Assembly (NCBI GenBank): GCA_020845495.1
Contig: JADLFM010000038.1
Coordinates: forward strand, 1-64,000
Direction of reading: 5' to 3'
Length of the DNA stretch: 64,000 bases
Origin: Chloroflexota bacterium
GTDB lineage: Bacteria; Chloroflexota; UBA6077; JACCZL01
Made by a program: the position numbers and the translations under genes. The notes under the pieces are model-generated. The model searched no databases. It had not been told where the DNA came from and worked only from the letters and a program-made list of their open reading frames with translations. This document shows positions 37,264 through 45,588 of this stretch, piece by piece; position 1 is the first letter of the stretch; every line of letters starts with the position of its first letter.

Positions 37264-39051
37264 GTGTACGTCCTCGGCATCTCCTGCTTCTACCACGACG
37301 CCGCGGCCGCCCTGCTCGACGATGGCGTGCTCGTCGCGGCGGCCGAGGAAGAGCGCTTCTCGCGGAAGAAGCACGACTCGGGCTATCCGACTCACGCGGT
37401 TCAGTTCTGTCTGGACGAGGCCGGCATCAGCGCCGCCGACCTGGACTACGTCGTCTTCTACGAGAAGCCGCTGCCGAAGTTCGAGCGGCTGCTGACCACC
37501 TCGCTCGCGACCTGGCCGCACTCGATGACCGTGTTCCGCGAGGGCATGATCACCTGGCTGAATGAGAAGCTCTGGATCAAAGACCGGATCCGGAAGCAAC
37601 TCGACGTGCCTCAAGAAAAAGTCCTGTTCGTCGAGCACCATCTCTCCCATGCAGCCAGCGCCTTCTTGTGCTCTCCCTACGAAGAGTCGGCCGTCTTGAC
37701 CATCGATGGCGTTGGGGAGTGGACCTCGGCGACCCTCGGTGCGGGCAAGGCGACCTGGGACGGCAGCGGCACGAACAGCATCGAACTGTTCCAGGAGGCG
37801 CGCTTCCCGCACTCGCTCGGCCTGTTCTACTCGGCGTTCACGGCCTGGCTCGGCTTCGAGGTAAACGACGGCGAGTACAAGGTCATGGGTATGGCGCCGT
37901 ACGGCAAGCCCGACCATCAGGACAAGATTCGCCGGGTGATCGAGTTCGCCGACGACGGCAGCTTCTGGCTGAATATGGACTACTTCAGCTTCCATCAGTC
38001 GATGGAGCACACGTTCAGCCGCAAGTTCGAAGCGCTGTTCGGGGAGCCGCGACGGCGCGAGTCCGAGTTCTTCACCCGCTCGACGGGCCTGCCCCATGGC
38101 GCCAACTCCTCCGAGGTGGCGAAGAACGAGTACTACGCCGACGTCGCCGCCAGCGTCCAGGCCACGACTGAGCAGGCCATCATCAATATCGCCAACTACC
38201 TCCACAAGCGGACCGGCTCGAAGCGCCTCTGCATGGCCGGCGGCGTGGCGTACAACAGCGTCGCGAACGGCCGCCTGCTGCGCGAGACGCCCTTCGACGA
38301 GGTGTACATCCAGCCGGCTGCTGGTGACTCGGGTGGGGCGCTCGGCGCTGCTCTGTATGCCTATCACGTCCTGCTCGGCAAGCCCCGCCGCTTCGTGATG
38401 GAGCATGCCTACTGGGGTCAGGCGTACAGCCCCGGGCAGATCAAAACGGCCCTCGACGGACGCGGCGTCAAGTATGAGGTGGTCGAGGACGAAGATCGGC
38501 TCGCCGATGTCTGCGCCGGCGAGTTGGCCTCCGGGCGGGTGCTCGGCTGGTATCAAGGCCGCTTCGAATGGGGGCCGCGCGCGCTCGGCAACCGCAGCAT
38601 CATCGCCGACCCTCGCCGCGCCGAGATGAAGGACGTGGTCAATACCAAGATCAAGTTCCGTGAGCCGTTCCGTCCGTTTGCACCGAGCGTCCTGACCCAC
38701 GCCGCGCACGACTACTTCGAGCTCGAGGGCGGTCGCACCGTCTGGCCGAAGGAGTTGGCGAAGTTCATGCTTGCGGTCATGCCGGTGCTGGAGAGCCAGC
38801 AGGAGCGAATTCCGGCTGTCAGTCACCTGGGCACCGGACGGCTCCAGACCGTCCAGTTGGAGACGAACCCGCGCTACCATAAGCTCATCAATGCGTTTGG
38901 CGAGGCGACTGGCGTGCCGGTCATCATGAATACCTCGTTCAATCTGCGCGGCGAGCCGATCGTGACGACACCCGACAACGCTCTCAACACCTTCTTCAAC
39001 AGCGGGCTTGATACGCTCGTCCTCGGCGACTTTATCGTCCGCAAGGACTGA
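37264..39051 (+). CDS. NodU/CmcH family carbamoyltransferase
   Basis: A 595-residue protein with the family opening YVLGISCFYHDAAAALLDDG, HHLSHAASAF (metal/carbamoyl site), GDSGGALGAALYAY, and a C-terminal domain with WGPRALGNRSIIADPR and NTSFNLRGEPIV. These enzymes move a carbamoyl group from carbamoyl phosphate to a sugar or antibiotic hydroxyl group. Placed near glycosyltransferase genes (40.4-42.8 kb), a role in decorating a surface glycan is plausible. The start is GTG at 37264; no strong ribosome site is seen. The preceding 225 bases contain no gene. Confidence 0.9.
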   Translation: MYVLGISCFYHDAAAALLDDGVLVAAAEEERFSRKKHDSGYPTHAVQFCLDEAGISAADLDYVVFYEKPLPKFERLLTTSLATWPHSMTVFREGMITWLNEKLWIKDRIRKQLDVPQEKVLFVEHHLSHAASAFLCSPYEESAVLTIDGVGEWTSATLGAGKATWDGSGTNSIELFQEARFPHSLGLFYSAFTAWLGFEVNDGEYKVMGMAPYGKPDHQDKIRRVIEFADDGSFWLNMDYFSFHQSMEHTFSRKFEALFGEPRRRESEFFTRSTGLPHGANSSEVAKNEYYADVAASVQATTEQAIINIANYLHKRTGSKRLCMAGGVAYNSVANGRLLRETPFDEVYIQPAAGDSGGALGAALYAYHVLLGKPRRFVMEHAYWGQAYSPGQIKTALDGRGVKYEVVEDEDRLADVCAGELASGRVLGWYQGRFEWGPRALGNRSIIADPRRAEMKDVVNTKIKFREPFRPFAPSVLTHAAHDYFELEGGRTVWPKELAKFMLAVMPVLESQQERIPAVSHLGTGRLQTVQLETNPRYHKLINAFGEATGVPVIMNTSFNLRGEPIVTTPDNALNTFFNSGLDTLVLGDFIVRKD

Positions 39052-39076
39052 GGCGAAACGGCGGAGGAGGCGACTG

Positions 39077-39835
39077 ATGCGTCTGACCGACAAGGTCGCG
39101 TGCATCACGGGAGCGGGATCGGGGATCGGACGGGCGACGGCCGAGCTATTCGCACAGGAAGGCGCGAAGGTCGCCGTCGTCGATCTGTCCCAGGACACCG
39201 GCGAGCAGGTCGTCGAGGCGATCCGTGAGGCTGGCGGCGAGGCGTTCTTCCAGCGCGCCGACGTCAGCGATGCGGCCGACGTGCGGCGCGCGCTCGATGG
39301 AACCGTGGAGCGCTTTGGCCGAATCGACGTGCTGTACAACAACGCCGGCATCCCGATGGGCTTCACCCCGATCGAAGAGGTCGACGACGACTTCTTCGAC
39401 AAGATGATGGCGGTCAACGTCCGCAGCGTGCATCTTGGCTGCAAGTACGTCGTTCCGCACATGAAGCGACAGGGCGGCGGCGTCATCCTGAACACGGCGT
39501 CCACAGCCGGCATCCGCCCACGGCCGGGCCTTAGCGCCTACGCTGGCTCGAAGGGCGCCGTCATCGCGATGACGAAGGCGCTCGCCCTGGAGCTTGCGCC
39601 GTTCCGGATTCGGGTCGTCTCAATCAACCCGGTCGCGACCGACACTCCAATGCTGCCCGGCTTTTTCGGGCAGATGGACCCCAAAGAAGCGCGCGAGCGA
39701 TTCATCGCGTCGGTGCCCCTCGGGCGGCTGAACACGCCGGTGGACATCGCGCAGGCCGTCCTCTATCTCGCCTCTGACGAGGCATTCATGGTGACGGGCA
39801 CGGCCTTCGAGATCGACGGTGGCCGTGATATCTGA
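39077..39835 (+). CDS. Short-chain dehydrogenase/reductase
   Basis: A 252-residue classical SDR. Motifs are TGAGSGIG (11-18), the NNAG motif in LYNNAGIP, the catalytic Ser region NTAST, and YAGSKGAV with the Tyr/Lys pair. D42 in VAVVDLSQ suggests NAD rather than NADP. GGAGGAGG lies 7 bases before the ATG and the gene follows the carbamoyltransferase by 25 bases, so the two may be cotranscribed. The substrate is unknown. Confidence 0.9.
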   Translation: MRLTDKVACITGAGSGIGRATAELFAQEGAKVAVVDLSQDTGEQVVEAIREAGGEAFFQRADVSDAADVRRALDGTVERFGRIDVLYNNAGIPMGFTPIEEVDDDFFDKMMAVNVRSVHLGCKYVVPHMKRQGGGVILNTASTAGIRPRPGLSAYAGSKGAVIAMTKALALELAPFRIRVVSINPVATDTPMLPGFFGQMDPKEARERFIASVPLGRLNTPVDIAQAVLYLASDEAFMVTGTAFEIDGGRDI

Positions 39836-39873
39836 CCGAGCAGGGCTGACATGACCGATCTGGTGGGCGTGAG

Positions 39874-40437
39874 ATGAGTCCGAACGAACGAGGGGCCGGC
39901 GGGGCAGCGCCTCCGCCCATCGACGACGGCGCGGCCGCGCATCTCGTTGGCATGCGCCTGCCGGCGCTCGCGCTCCCCGCGACTCACGGTACGCCCATTG
40001 ATCTGTCGGCGCTACGAGGCCGGACCGTGGTGTACTGCTACCCTCGCACGAGCCGGCCGGACTGTCCGTCACTGCCAGGCTGGGATTCGATTCCCGGCGC
40101 GCGAGGATGCACGCCGCAGTCGGGCGCCTTCCGTGACCACCACGCCGAGATCCTGGAGCTCGGCGCGCAGGTATTCGGGATGAGCACCCAGGACACCGAG
40201 TACCAGCGCGAAGCCGTCGAGCGGCTTCATCTGCCGTTCTTGCTGCTCAGCGACGCCGAGCTACGTTTCTCGAACGCGCTGCGCCTGCCGACCTTCAACG
40301 TCGAGGGGCATACCCTGCTGAAGCGGCTGACCTTCATCGCCCGCGACGGCACCATCGAGGCGACCTTCTATCCGGTCCACCCGCCGGAGTCGAACGCTGA
40401 GGACGTCATCGGCTGGCTCCGCGCGCACGGCGCCTGA
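39874..40437 (+). CDS. Peroxiredoxin-like protein with altered resolving cysteine
   Basis: A 187-residue AhpC/PrxQ-type thioredoxin-fold protein. The peroxidatic cysteine is C79 in PGARGCTPQS. The partner cysteine expected five residues later is a Gly (G84 in QSGAFRD). Two other cysteines, C55 and C64, lie in CYPRTSRPDC and could resolve the sulfenate. It would reduce hydrogen peroxide or organic peroxides in the cytoplasm. It follows the SDR gene by 38 bases. Confidence 0.82.
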   Translation: MSPNERGAGGAAPPPIDDGAAAHLVGMRLPALALPATHGTPIDLSALRGRTVVYCYPRTSRPDCPSLPGWDSIPGARGCTPQSGAFRDHHAEILELGAQVFGMSTQDTEYQREAVERLHLPFLLLSDAELRFSNALRLPTFNVEGHTLLKRLTFIARDGTIEATFYPVHPPESNAEDVIGWLRAHGA

Positions 40438-40456
40438 GCGGCCGTCATCTCGCCCG

Positions 40457-41545
40457 CTACAGCAGCGACCGGAGCGCAGCGAGGGTGCTACGGGCGCTGG
40501 CGTCCCAGGAGTAGGCCGCCGCACGCCGGCGGCTTCGCTCCTGGAGATTGGCGCGCAGACACTCGTCCTCGTGGAGCCGGGCGATTCCATCTGTCATCGC
40601 CTCGACGTCGGTCGGCGAAACGACGAGGGCCGCGTCTGAGGTGATCTCGCGTAGCGGCGGGATGTCAGAGACGAGCAGGGGCAGGCCGTAGGAGAGCGCT
40701 TCGAGGGCCGGCATCCCGAAACCCTCGTAGGTCGATGGAAAGAGCATCGCGCGGGCGTGTCGATAGAGGTACCCAAGCTCCTCATCTGTCAGGTAGCCGG
40801 TGGCGATGACGCGGCGCTCCAATCCATGCTCCGTGATCGCCTCTTGGAGTGGACGTTCTCGATCGCCGAGCGCGCCGGCGAGTACGAGCGACAGGTCAGG
40901 GTCGCCGCCAGCCGCGCGGTACCTGCCAAACGCCGCCAGTACCCGCAGGGCGTTCTTGTTCGGGCGGCCGGGGTTCACCATCAGCAGGTACGCGCCGTCC
41001 GGGCAGGTGGCCGGACGGCGAACCTCGGACGGGACGACGGCGGCGGGCGGCGCGACGACGACCCGGCCCTGACATCGTGGAGCACTTGCCTCGATCTCCT
41101 GGCGGCTGAACTCCGAGATCGTGACCACGAGGTCGGCCCGCTCGATCGATGTGAGCAGCTTCCTGGCGACGGCAGCCGCATCATGGCCCGGCCAGAGCGC
41201 AGGCTGGGTGAGCGGGAGCAGATCGTAAATCGTAACGGCGGTCGGGATGGGAAGCGGAACGTAGAGGAGCCGGCCGCCCATCGCGTAGTGGACCTGATTT
41301 CGGCTGAGCAGGATCGAGGCGGGCAGGAGCCCATAGAAGCGCGCCGAGCCGCGCCGAACGTGTACCCGTACGTTCGGTCTCGACGTCAATGTAGCGGTAC
41401 GAGTGGTGTCGAGAGGTTGATCGGCATGGAGGTCGAGGCGTAGATCCGGTGCGAGGTGGGCGAGGTGCAGCAGAATCTGATAGGTGTACTGTTCCACCCC
41501 CGACCAGGAGTGATACGCCAGTTGGCGCGCGTCGACGGAGATCAT
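40457..41545 (-). CDS. Family 4 glycosyltransferase
   Basis: A 362-residue GT4 (GT-B fold) enzyme starting MISVDARQLAYHSWSGVEQY, typical of mannosyl/rhamnosyl transferases that begin with an ARxL glycine-loop region. The C-terminal donor domain has LFPSTYEGFGMPALEALSYG with the conserved EGFG/E pair. A longer start (ATG at 41626) overlaps the stop of the upstream glycosyltransferase by 7 bases, suggesting translational coupling. The true start is therefore uncertain by 27 residues. With the next gene it probably assembles a surface polysaccharide. Confidence 0.85.
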   Translation of the reverse strand: MISVDARQLAYHSWSGVEQYTYQILLHLAHLAPDLRLDLHADQPLDTTRTATLTSRPNVRVHVRRGSARFYGLLPASILLSRNQVHYAMGGRLLYVPLPIPTAVTIYDLLPLTQPALWPGHDAAAVARKLLTSIERADLVVTISEFSRQEIEASAPRCQGRVVVAPPAAVVPSEVRRPATCPDGAYLLMVNPGRPNKNALRVLAAFGRYRAAGGDPDLSLVLAGALGDRERPLQEAITEHGLERRVIATGYLTDEELGYLYRHARAMLFPSTYEGFGMPALEALSYGLPLLVSDIPPLREITSDAALVVSPTDVEAMTDGIARLHEDECLRANLQERSRRRAAAYSWDASARSTLAALRSLL

Positions 41546-41619
41546 TGACTCAACCTGCGAGGACGAGCGTCCATTCGGCCGGATGACGTGCCGCGCGCCG
41601 CCAGTGTTCAGCCCCTGGG

Positions 41620-42822
41620 CTAGCATCGGGCGAGGCCCCGCAGCACCGCTGCGACCCTCTCCACCTGTTTCGGCTTCGCGAACGTCGCGGCGCGTTCGCG
41701 GCCAGCCTGGCTCATGTGGGCAGCTAACTCGGCGTCACTGAGAATGCGGACGACGGCGCGGGCCACCTGCTCGGGCGCAGTCGGGTCGACCACGAGCCCG
41801 CTCACACCGTCTACCACCGCATCAGCGCAGCCGCCATGCGTGCCGGCAACCACCGGCTTCCCGACGGCCCCTGCTTCGAGGTACACCATGCCGAAGCCTT
41901 CGACGAGCCCGGACACCTCATCACGGCGGCTGACCATGACGAACACGTCGCATAGCCCGTAGAGCGCCGCGAGATCGTCCTCCGCCATATACTCGACGAA
42001 ACGGACGCAATCGCCGACGCCGAGCCGCTCGGCCAGTGCTTGAAGGCCGGTCGAGTCACCCTTTCCGACGACGAGGTACAGCGCGTTGGGGATCGCCTGC
42101 ACGATGGCGGGCAGAGCACGGATCACGACGTCGTGGCCCTTGCGCTCGTCCAGACGCGCCGTCGTCAGCACGACCCGATGGCCGGCGAGGCCGAGCCGCT
42201 GGCCAAGCGCCTCGACGCGCTGCCCATCGACCTGCTGGAACGGCGCGAGATCGATCCACGGATGAACGACCTCGACGTGCTCAGATGGCACCCCAATGGC
42301 GGCAATTTCACCGGCTGTGAACGAACTATTCGCGAGCACCGCACCGGCAGACCGGAGTGCGCGTCGCAGTGCGGCCGACGTCAGAGCCGAGCCGGCAGCG
42401 GCGGCCACGTCCTCGCCATGTGCGTAGACCGCGTATGGTGTGCCGGTACAGCGATGTGCGACGTACCCGATCAGCGCGGTCGGGTAGGCCGCACCGCACA
42501 GGAGGACGTCGTAGCGACGTCGGTGGGTCAACTGGAGGGCGCGGGCGAGCATCTCAACTGACGGCAGACCGCGCAGCGAGCGTTCTGGCACACGGCAAAC
42601 TCGATAACGTTGGTGGCGGTCGAACGCGCGGTACTCGGCCGGCGGCCCGAGACCGAACGTCAGGACGTCCACCCGGTCCCCGACGCCGACGTGGCGCTCG
42701 ACGATGTCGCGGATCAGACGAGAGCTCCCGCCGACGCCCGGGCTGTAGAAGGGCGAGACCACGAGGAGTCGGAGCGGTCGTGTTCGCATGGCTGGCCCAG
42801 GGACCGCTCGCCCATTCGTCAT
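41620..42822 (-). CDS. Family 4 glycosyltransferase
   Basis: About 400 residues, GT-B fold. The N-terminal acceptor domain contains LLVVSPFYSPGVGGSSRLIR (glycine-rich loop) and YAVYAHGEDVAAA. The donor domain has VLTTARLDERKGHDVVIRAL and GFGMVYLEAGAVGKPVVAGT. Several in-frame ATGs (42858, 42822, 42789) are possible starts. It is encoded upstream of, and almost overlaps, the second glycosyltransferase gene. Confidence 0.85.
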   Translation of the reverse strand: MTNGRAVPGPAMRTRPLRLLVVSPFYSPGVGGSSRLIRDIVERHVGVGDRVDVLTFGLGPPAEYRAFDRHQRYRVCRVPERSLRGLPSVEMLARALQLTHRRRYDVLLCGAAYPTALIGYVAHRCTGTPYAVYAHGEDVAAAAGSALTSAALRRALRSAGAVLANSSFTAGEIAAIGVPSEHVEVVHPWIDLAPFQQVDGQRVEALGQRLGLAGHRVVLTTARLDERKGHDVVIRALPAIVQAIPNALYLVVGKGDSTGLQALAERLGVGDCVRFVEYMAEDDLAALYGLCDVFVMVSRRDEVSGLVEGFGMVYLEAGAVGKPVVAGTHGGCADAVVDGVSGLVVDPTAPEQVARAVVRILSDAELAAHMSQAGRERAATFAKPKQVERVAAVLRGLARC

Positions 42823-43152
42823 CGACACGGCCTGCCATCGAACGTCATACGCGGACATCCCGGTGTGCGCGTCTCCAGACGGGCGGTGACTGTTTGGCAG
42901 GGCCGTGCATCGAGGCCAGGAGCGGCTCACGCGGTGTGATGGTGGCATAGCAGCGCGCCGGGCGTCCACCGTCCCGGACCACACTCGCGCCCGGGCGTCA
43001 CAGGCGGGGGCGCGCATGGCGCTCGATCGCGTCGACGGCTACGATTCGCCCACAGGCGTCGCACGAGACATGGTGGGGCTGTCGAACCTGGTGGGTACGA
43101 CACCGAGCGCGGCATCGTGGCGCCGCCGGCACACGCTTCGGGAGTCTGAACG
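42823..43152. other. 330-base divergent promoter region
   Basis: It lies between the divergent glycosyltransferase and dehydrogenase genes. No ORF with plausible composition was found, and no clear promoter boxes. Confidence 0.35.
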
Positions 43153-44085
43153 ATGACAGCGCAGATCGGCTTCATCGGCGTCGGTACGATGGGTACTTTG
43201 ATGGCCAGGAACCTCCTCCGTCGTAACTACCGGATTGCCGCGTTCGACCTGAACGCCGCCGCCGTGGAAGACCTGCGCGAGTTCGGAGCCGAGGCGGCGG
43301 CCAGTTGCGCTGATGCTGCCTCGAAGGGCGATGTGGTCATTACGATGCTGCCATCTTCGCCACACGTCGAGGCCGCTGTCCTGGGGGCTGAAGGCGTGCT
43401 GGCGGGGATGCGGCCGGGTTCGGTGTTGATCGACATGAGCACGATTGACCCGCTGGTTAGCCGTCGGGTGGCCAGCGAGGTCGTGGCGCGAGGCTACCGG
43501 ATGCTCGACGCGCCGGTCAGCGGTGGATCGGTCGGGGCGCGCGATGCGACGCTGACGATCATGGTGGGCGGCCCGGCCGACCTCGTCGAAGAGTGCCGCC
43601 CAATCCTGGAGGCGATGGGCAAGAACGTCATCCACTGCGGCGACAACGGCATGGGTGAGGTCGTCAAGGTGGTGAATAACCTGATTGCCGGGGTCAGTAT
43701 GGCGGCCGTGGCTGAGGCGTACAACATCGGCGTCAAGGCCGGCGCAGACCCGCGCGTCATGTACGACGTGATCTCCAAATCATCCGGCTCCTGCTGGAGC
43801 CACGACAAGGTGCTGCCGTACCCGGGCGTCGTCCCGACTGCGCCCGTGAACGACGACTTCGCGCCCGGTTTCATGGTCGATCTGATGCGCAAGGATCTTG
43901 GCCTCGCGATGGCCGCCGCGAAGGGACTGGGCGCACCATCCTTCCTCGCCTCCGTCGCGCATGAACTGTACGGCGGTGCCTCGAACCTGGGCTACGGGAG
44001 ACGCGACATGTCGGCGGTGTTGAAGGCCGTCGAGGCGCTGACCGCCCACACCGAAGGTGAGTCAGACGCTCGGTCGGCCCGATAG
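43153..44085 (+). CDS. 3-hydroxyisobutyrate dehydrogenase-like enzyme
   Basis: A 310-residue beta-hydroxyacid dehydrogenase. The N-terminal Rossmann motif is GFIGVGTMGTLMA. The substrate region is DAPVSGGSVGARDATLTIMV and the catalytic Lys is in GEVVKVVNNLIAG. The family oxidises 3-hydroxyisobutyrate, tartronate semialdehyde or similar compounds with NAD(P). The 3' end overlaps the convergent GT87-like gene by 24 bases. Confidence 0.88.
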   Translation: MTAQIGFIGVGTMGTLMARNLLRRNYRIAAFDLNAAAVEDLREFGAEAAASCADAASKGDVVITMLPSSPHVEAAVLGAEGVLAGMRPGSVLIDMSTIDPLVSRRVASEVVARGYRMLDAPVSGGSVGARDATLTIMVGGPADLVEECRPILEAMGKNVIHCGDNGMGEVVKVVNNLIAGVSMAAVAEAYNIGVKAGADPRVMYDVISKSSGSCWSHDKVLPYPGVVPTAPVNDDFAPGFMVDLMRKDLGLAMAAAKGLGAPSFLASVAHELYGGASNLGYGRRDMSAVLKAVEALTAHTEGESDARSAR

Positions 44086-45390
44086 CGCCGGCGCGTCATA
44101 CGCGCTCCCGGTGACGGGGTCCGCCGCCGTATGGAGCGCCAGCGCAGTCAGGCTAGCGGCCCCGCAGAGGCCGAGAAACGGCACGTCGTAGCGCAGAAAC
44201 TCGTGGAGGCTCGGCGTCAAGAACAGGCCGTAGACGCCGAGTAGCCCGAGTCCGAGTGCGAGTCTGACCCTGCGTGGGCGCGGCACACTCGCGAGCGATA
44301 GTCCAACCGAGACCAACGCTACCGTCAGATACGTCAGGTGGATGTCCTCGGCGAGTGGATTGACGAGCAGCATCCCCGCAAGCGTCAGCCCCCATTCGAG
44401 GGCTAACCTCGTTGGCCTCACGCTTCGAGTGGGCGCAACCAGCATCGCGAGCACGCCGAGCACCAGGAGGACGACGACCGTGCGCAGGACCGGGACGAGC
44501 ATGGGAGCGTCGAGAATGGGAGTTGTGAACGCGGTCGGGGTAAAGGAGCGCAGCAGGACGCCATAGGGTGACTGATTGAGCGGGGACGCCGCGAACGCCG
44601 GCCCAGACCAGTAGACGGCCACCGCCCGATAGTCGACGAGTGCCGCGATCCCGAGCGGCGCGAACGAGGCCAGGACAAGCACGCCGCCTACGACGCAGGA
44701 CAGGAATGCTGCCCGGTAGGCCCGCTTCCAGAGGAGTAGCAGAACGATCGCGCCGAGGAAGGGCTTGATGGCGATGGCGATGCCGATGACGATGGCGGTC
44801 ACCAGATCTCGACGCACCGCAAAGGCCGCTAACCCGACGACAAGCAGCAGTAGCGCCAGCGTGTCGACCTGACCGAATACCAGAACGCGCCGGCTTGGGT
44901 AGGACACGGCGATAAGGACCGCCAGGCCAAGCCCGAGGCCAAACCGCGCCGGTGTCGAGCGGGGTCGTGCGAATCCGGCCAGAACTAGCCCCACCCCTAC
45001 GATCGAACCGAAGGCGATGGTGAACCAGACCAGCCGCCCGAGGGTATACGGCAGTGCGGCAATCGGCAGCAGCACGAGCGCCAGGAAGGGCGGATAGACG
45101 TACGGCGCGACGTCGGTCGGGGTCAGACGGGGGTCGAGGATGGCGTAGCCGGTATCCCGCCAGACGAGCGCCTTGGCGTACAGCCGGCCGCCGGCCAGGA
45201 CCGTGCGGGCAGCATCGACATACGTAGCGTAGTCGGAGTGGTCCTCGCCGGAGTAGCGCACGAACGTCAGGCAGAGGATCAGGCCAGCCAGGACGGCCAC
45301 CGCCAGCGATCCTCGACCGGCGACGATCATCAGCAGACTCGCTGCGCCCACCTTGAGTGCGCCCCGCGTGTTACCCAAACCCACGCCCAA
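44062..45390 (-). CDS. GT87-like polyprenyl-phosphate-dependent membrane glycosyltransferase
   Basis: A 442-residue integral membrane protein with about ten to eleven hydrophobic helices, resembling the DUF2029/GT87 mannosyltransferases. An early extracytoplasmic loop (EDHSDYATYVDAARTVLAGG, then RLYAKALVWRDTG) carries the acidic residues expected in the first loop of GT-C enzymes. GQVDTLALLLLVVG is another family trait. It would use a lipid-linked sugar outside the membrane to extend surface glycans. An internal start at residue 21 is possible. Confidence 0.75.
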   Translation of the reverse strand: MGVGLGNTRGALKVGAASLLMIVAGRGSLAVAVLAGLILCLTFVRYSGEDHSDYATYVDAARTVLAGGRLYAKALVWRDTGYAILDPRLTPTDVAPYVYPPFLALVLLPIAALPYTLGRLVWFTIAFGSIVGVGLVLAGFARPRSTPARFGLGLGLAVLIAVSYPSRRVLVFGQVDTLALLLLVVGLAAFAVRRDLVTAIVIGIAIAIKPFLGAIVLLLLWKRAYRAAFLSCVVGGVLVLASFAPLGIAALVDYRAVAVYWSGPAFAASPLNQSPYGVLLRSFTPTAFTTPILDAPMLVPVLRTVVVLLVLGVLAMLVAPTRSVRPTRLALEWGLTLAGMLLVNPLAEDIHLTYLTVALVSVGLSLASVPRPRRVRLALGLGLLGVYGLFLTPSLHEFLRYDVPFLGLCGAASLTALALHTAADPVTGSAYDAPALSGRPSV

Positions 45391-45574
45391 ATCACTGATT
45401 TCGAGACTGGTTGCCGAGTCTACACGGCGCCGACGTCTCGTGCCGACCCTTCGATCGTACCTGGAGTGAAGGAGCCGGTCGTATGAACAGACGGATGTGC
45501 GCCTGATCGAGCGCGACAGACCGCCCCGATGTGCGGACCGGATCTTGCCGGCCGTGATTCATCCTGGCTGCCGG

Positions 45575-45580
45575 TACAAT
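45575..45580 (+). promoter_or_regulatory. -10 box eight bases before the ATG of the acidic repeat protein gene
   Basis: TACAAT at 45575-45580 ends 8 bases before the ATG at 45589 with no ribosome site between, which suggests a leaderless transcript. Confidence 0.45.
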
Positions 45581-45588
45581 CGATCATC

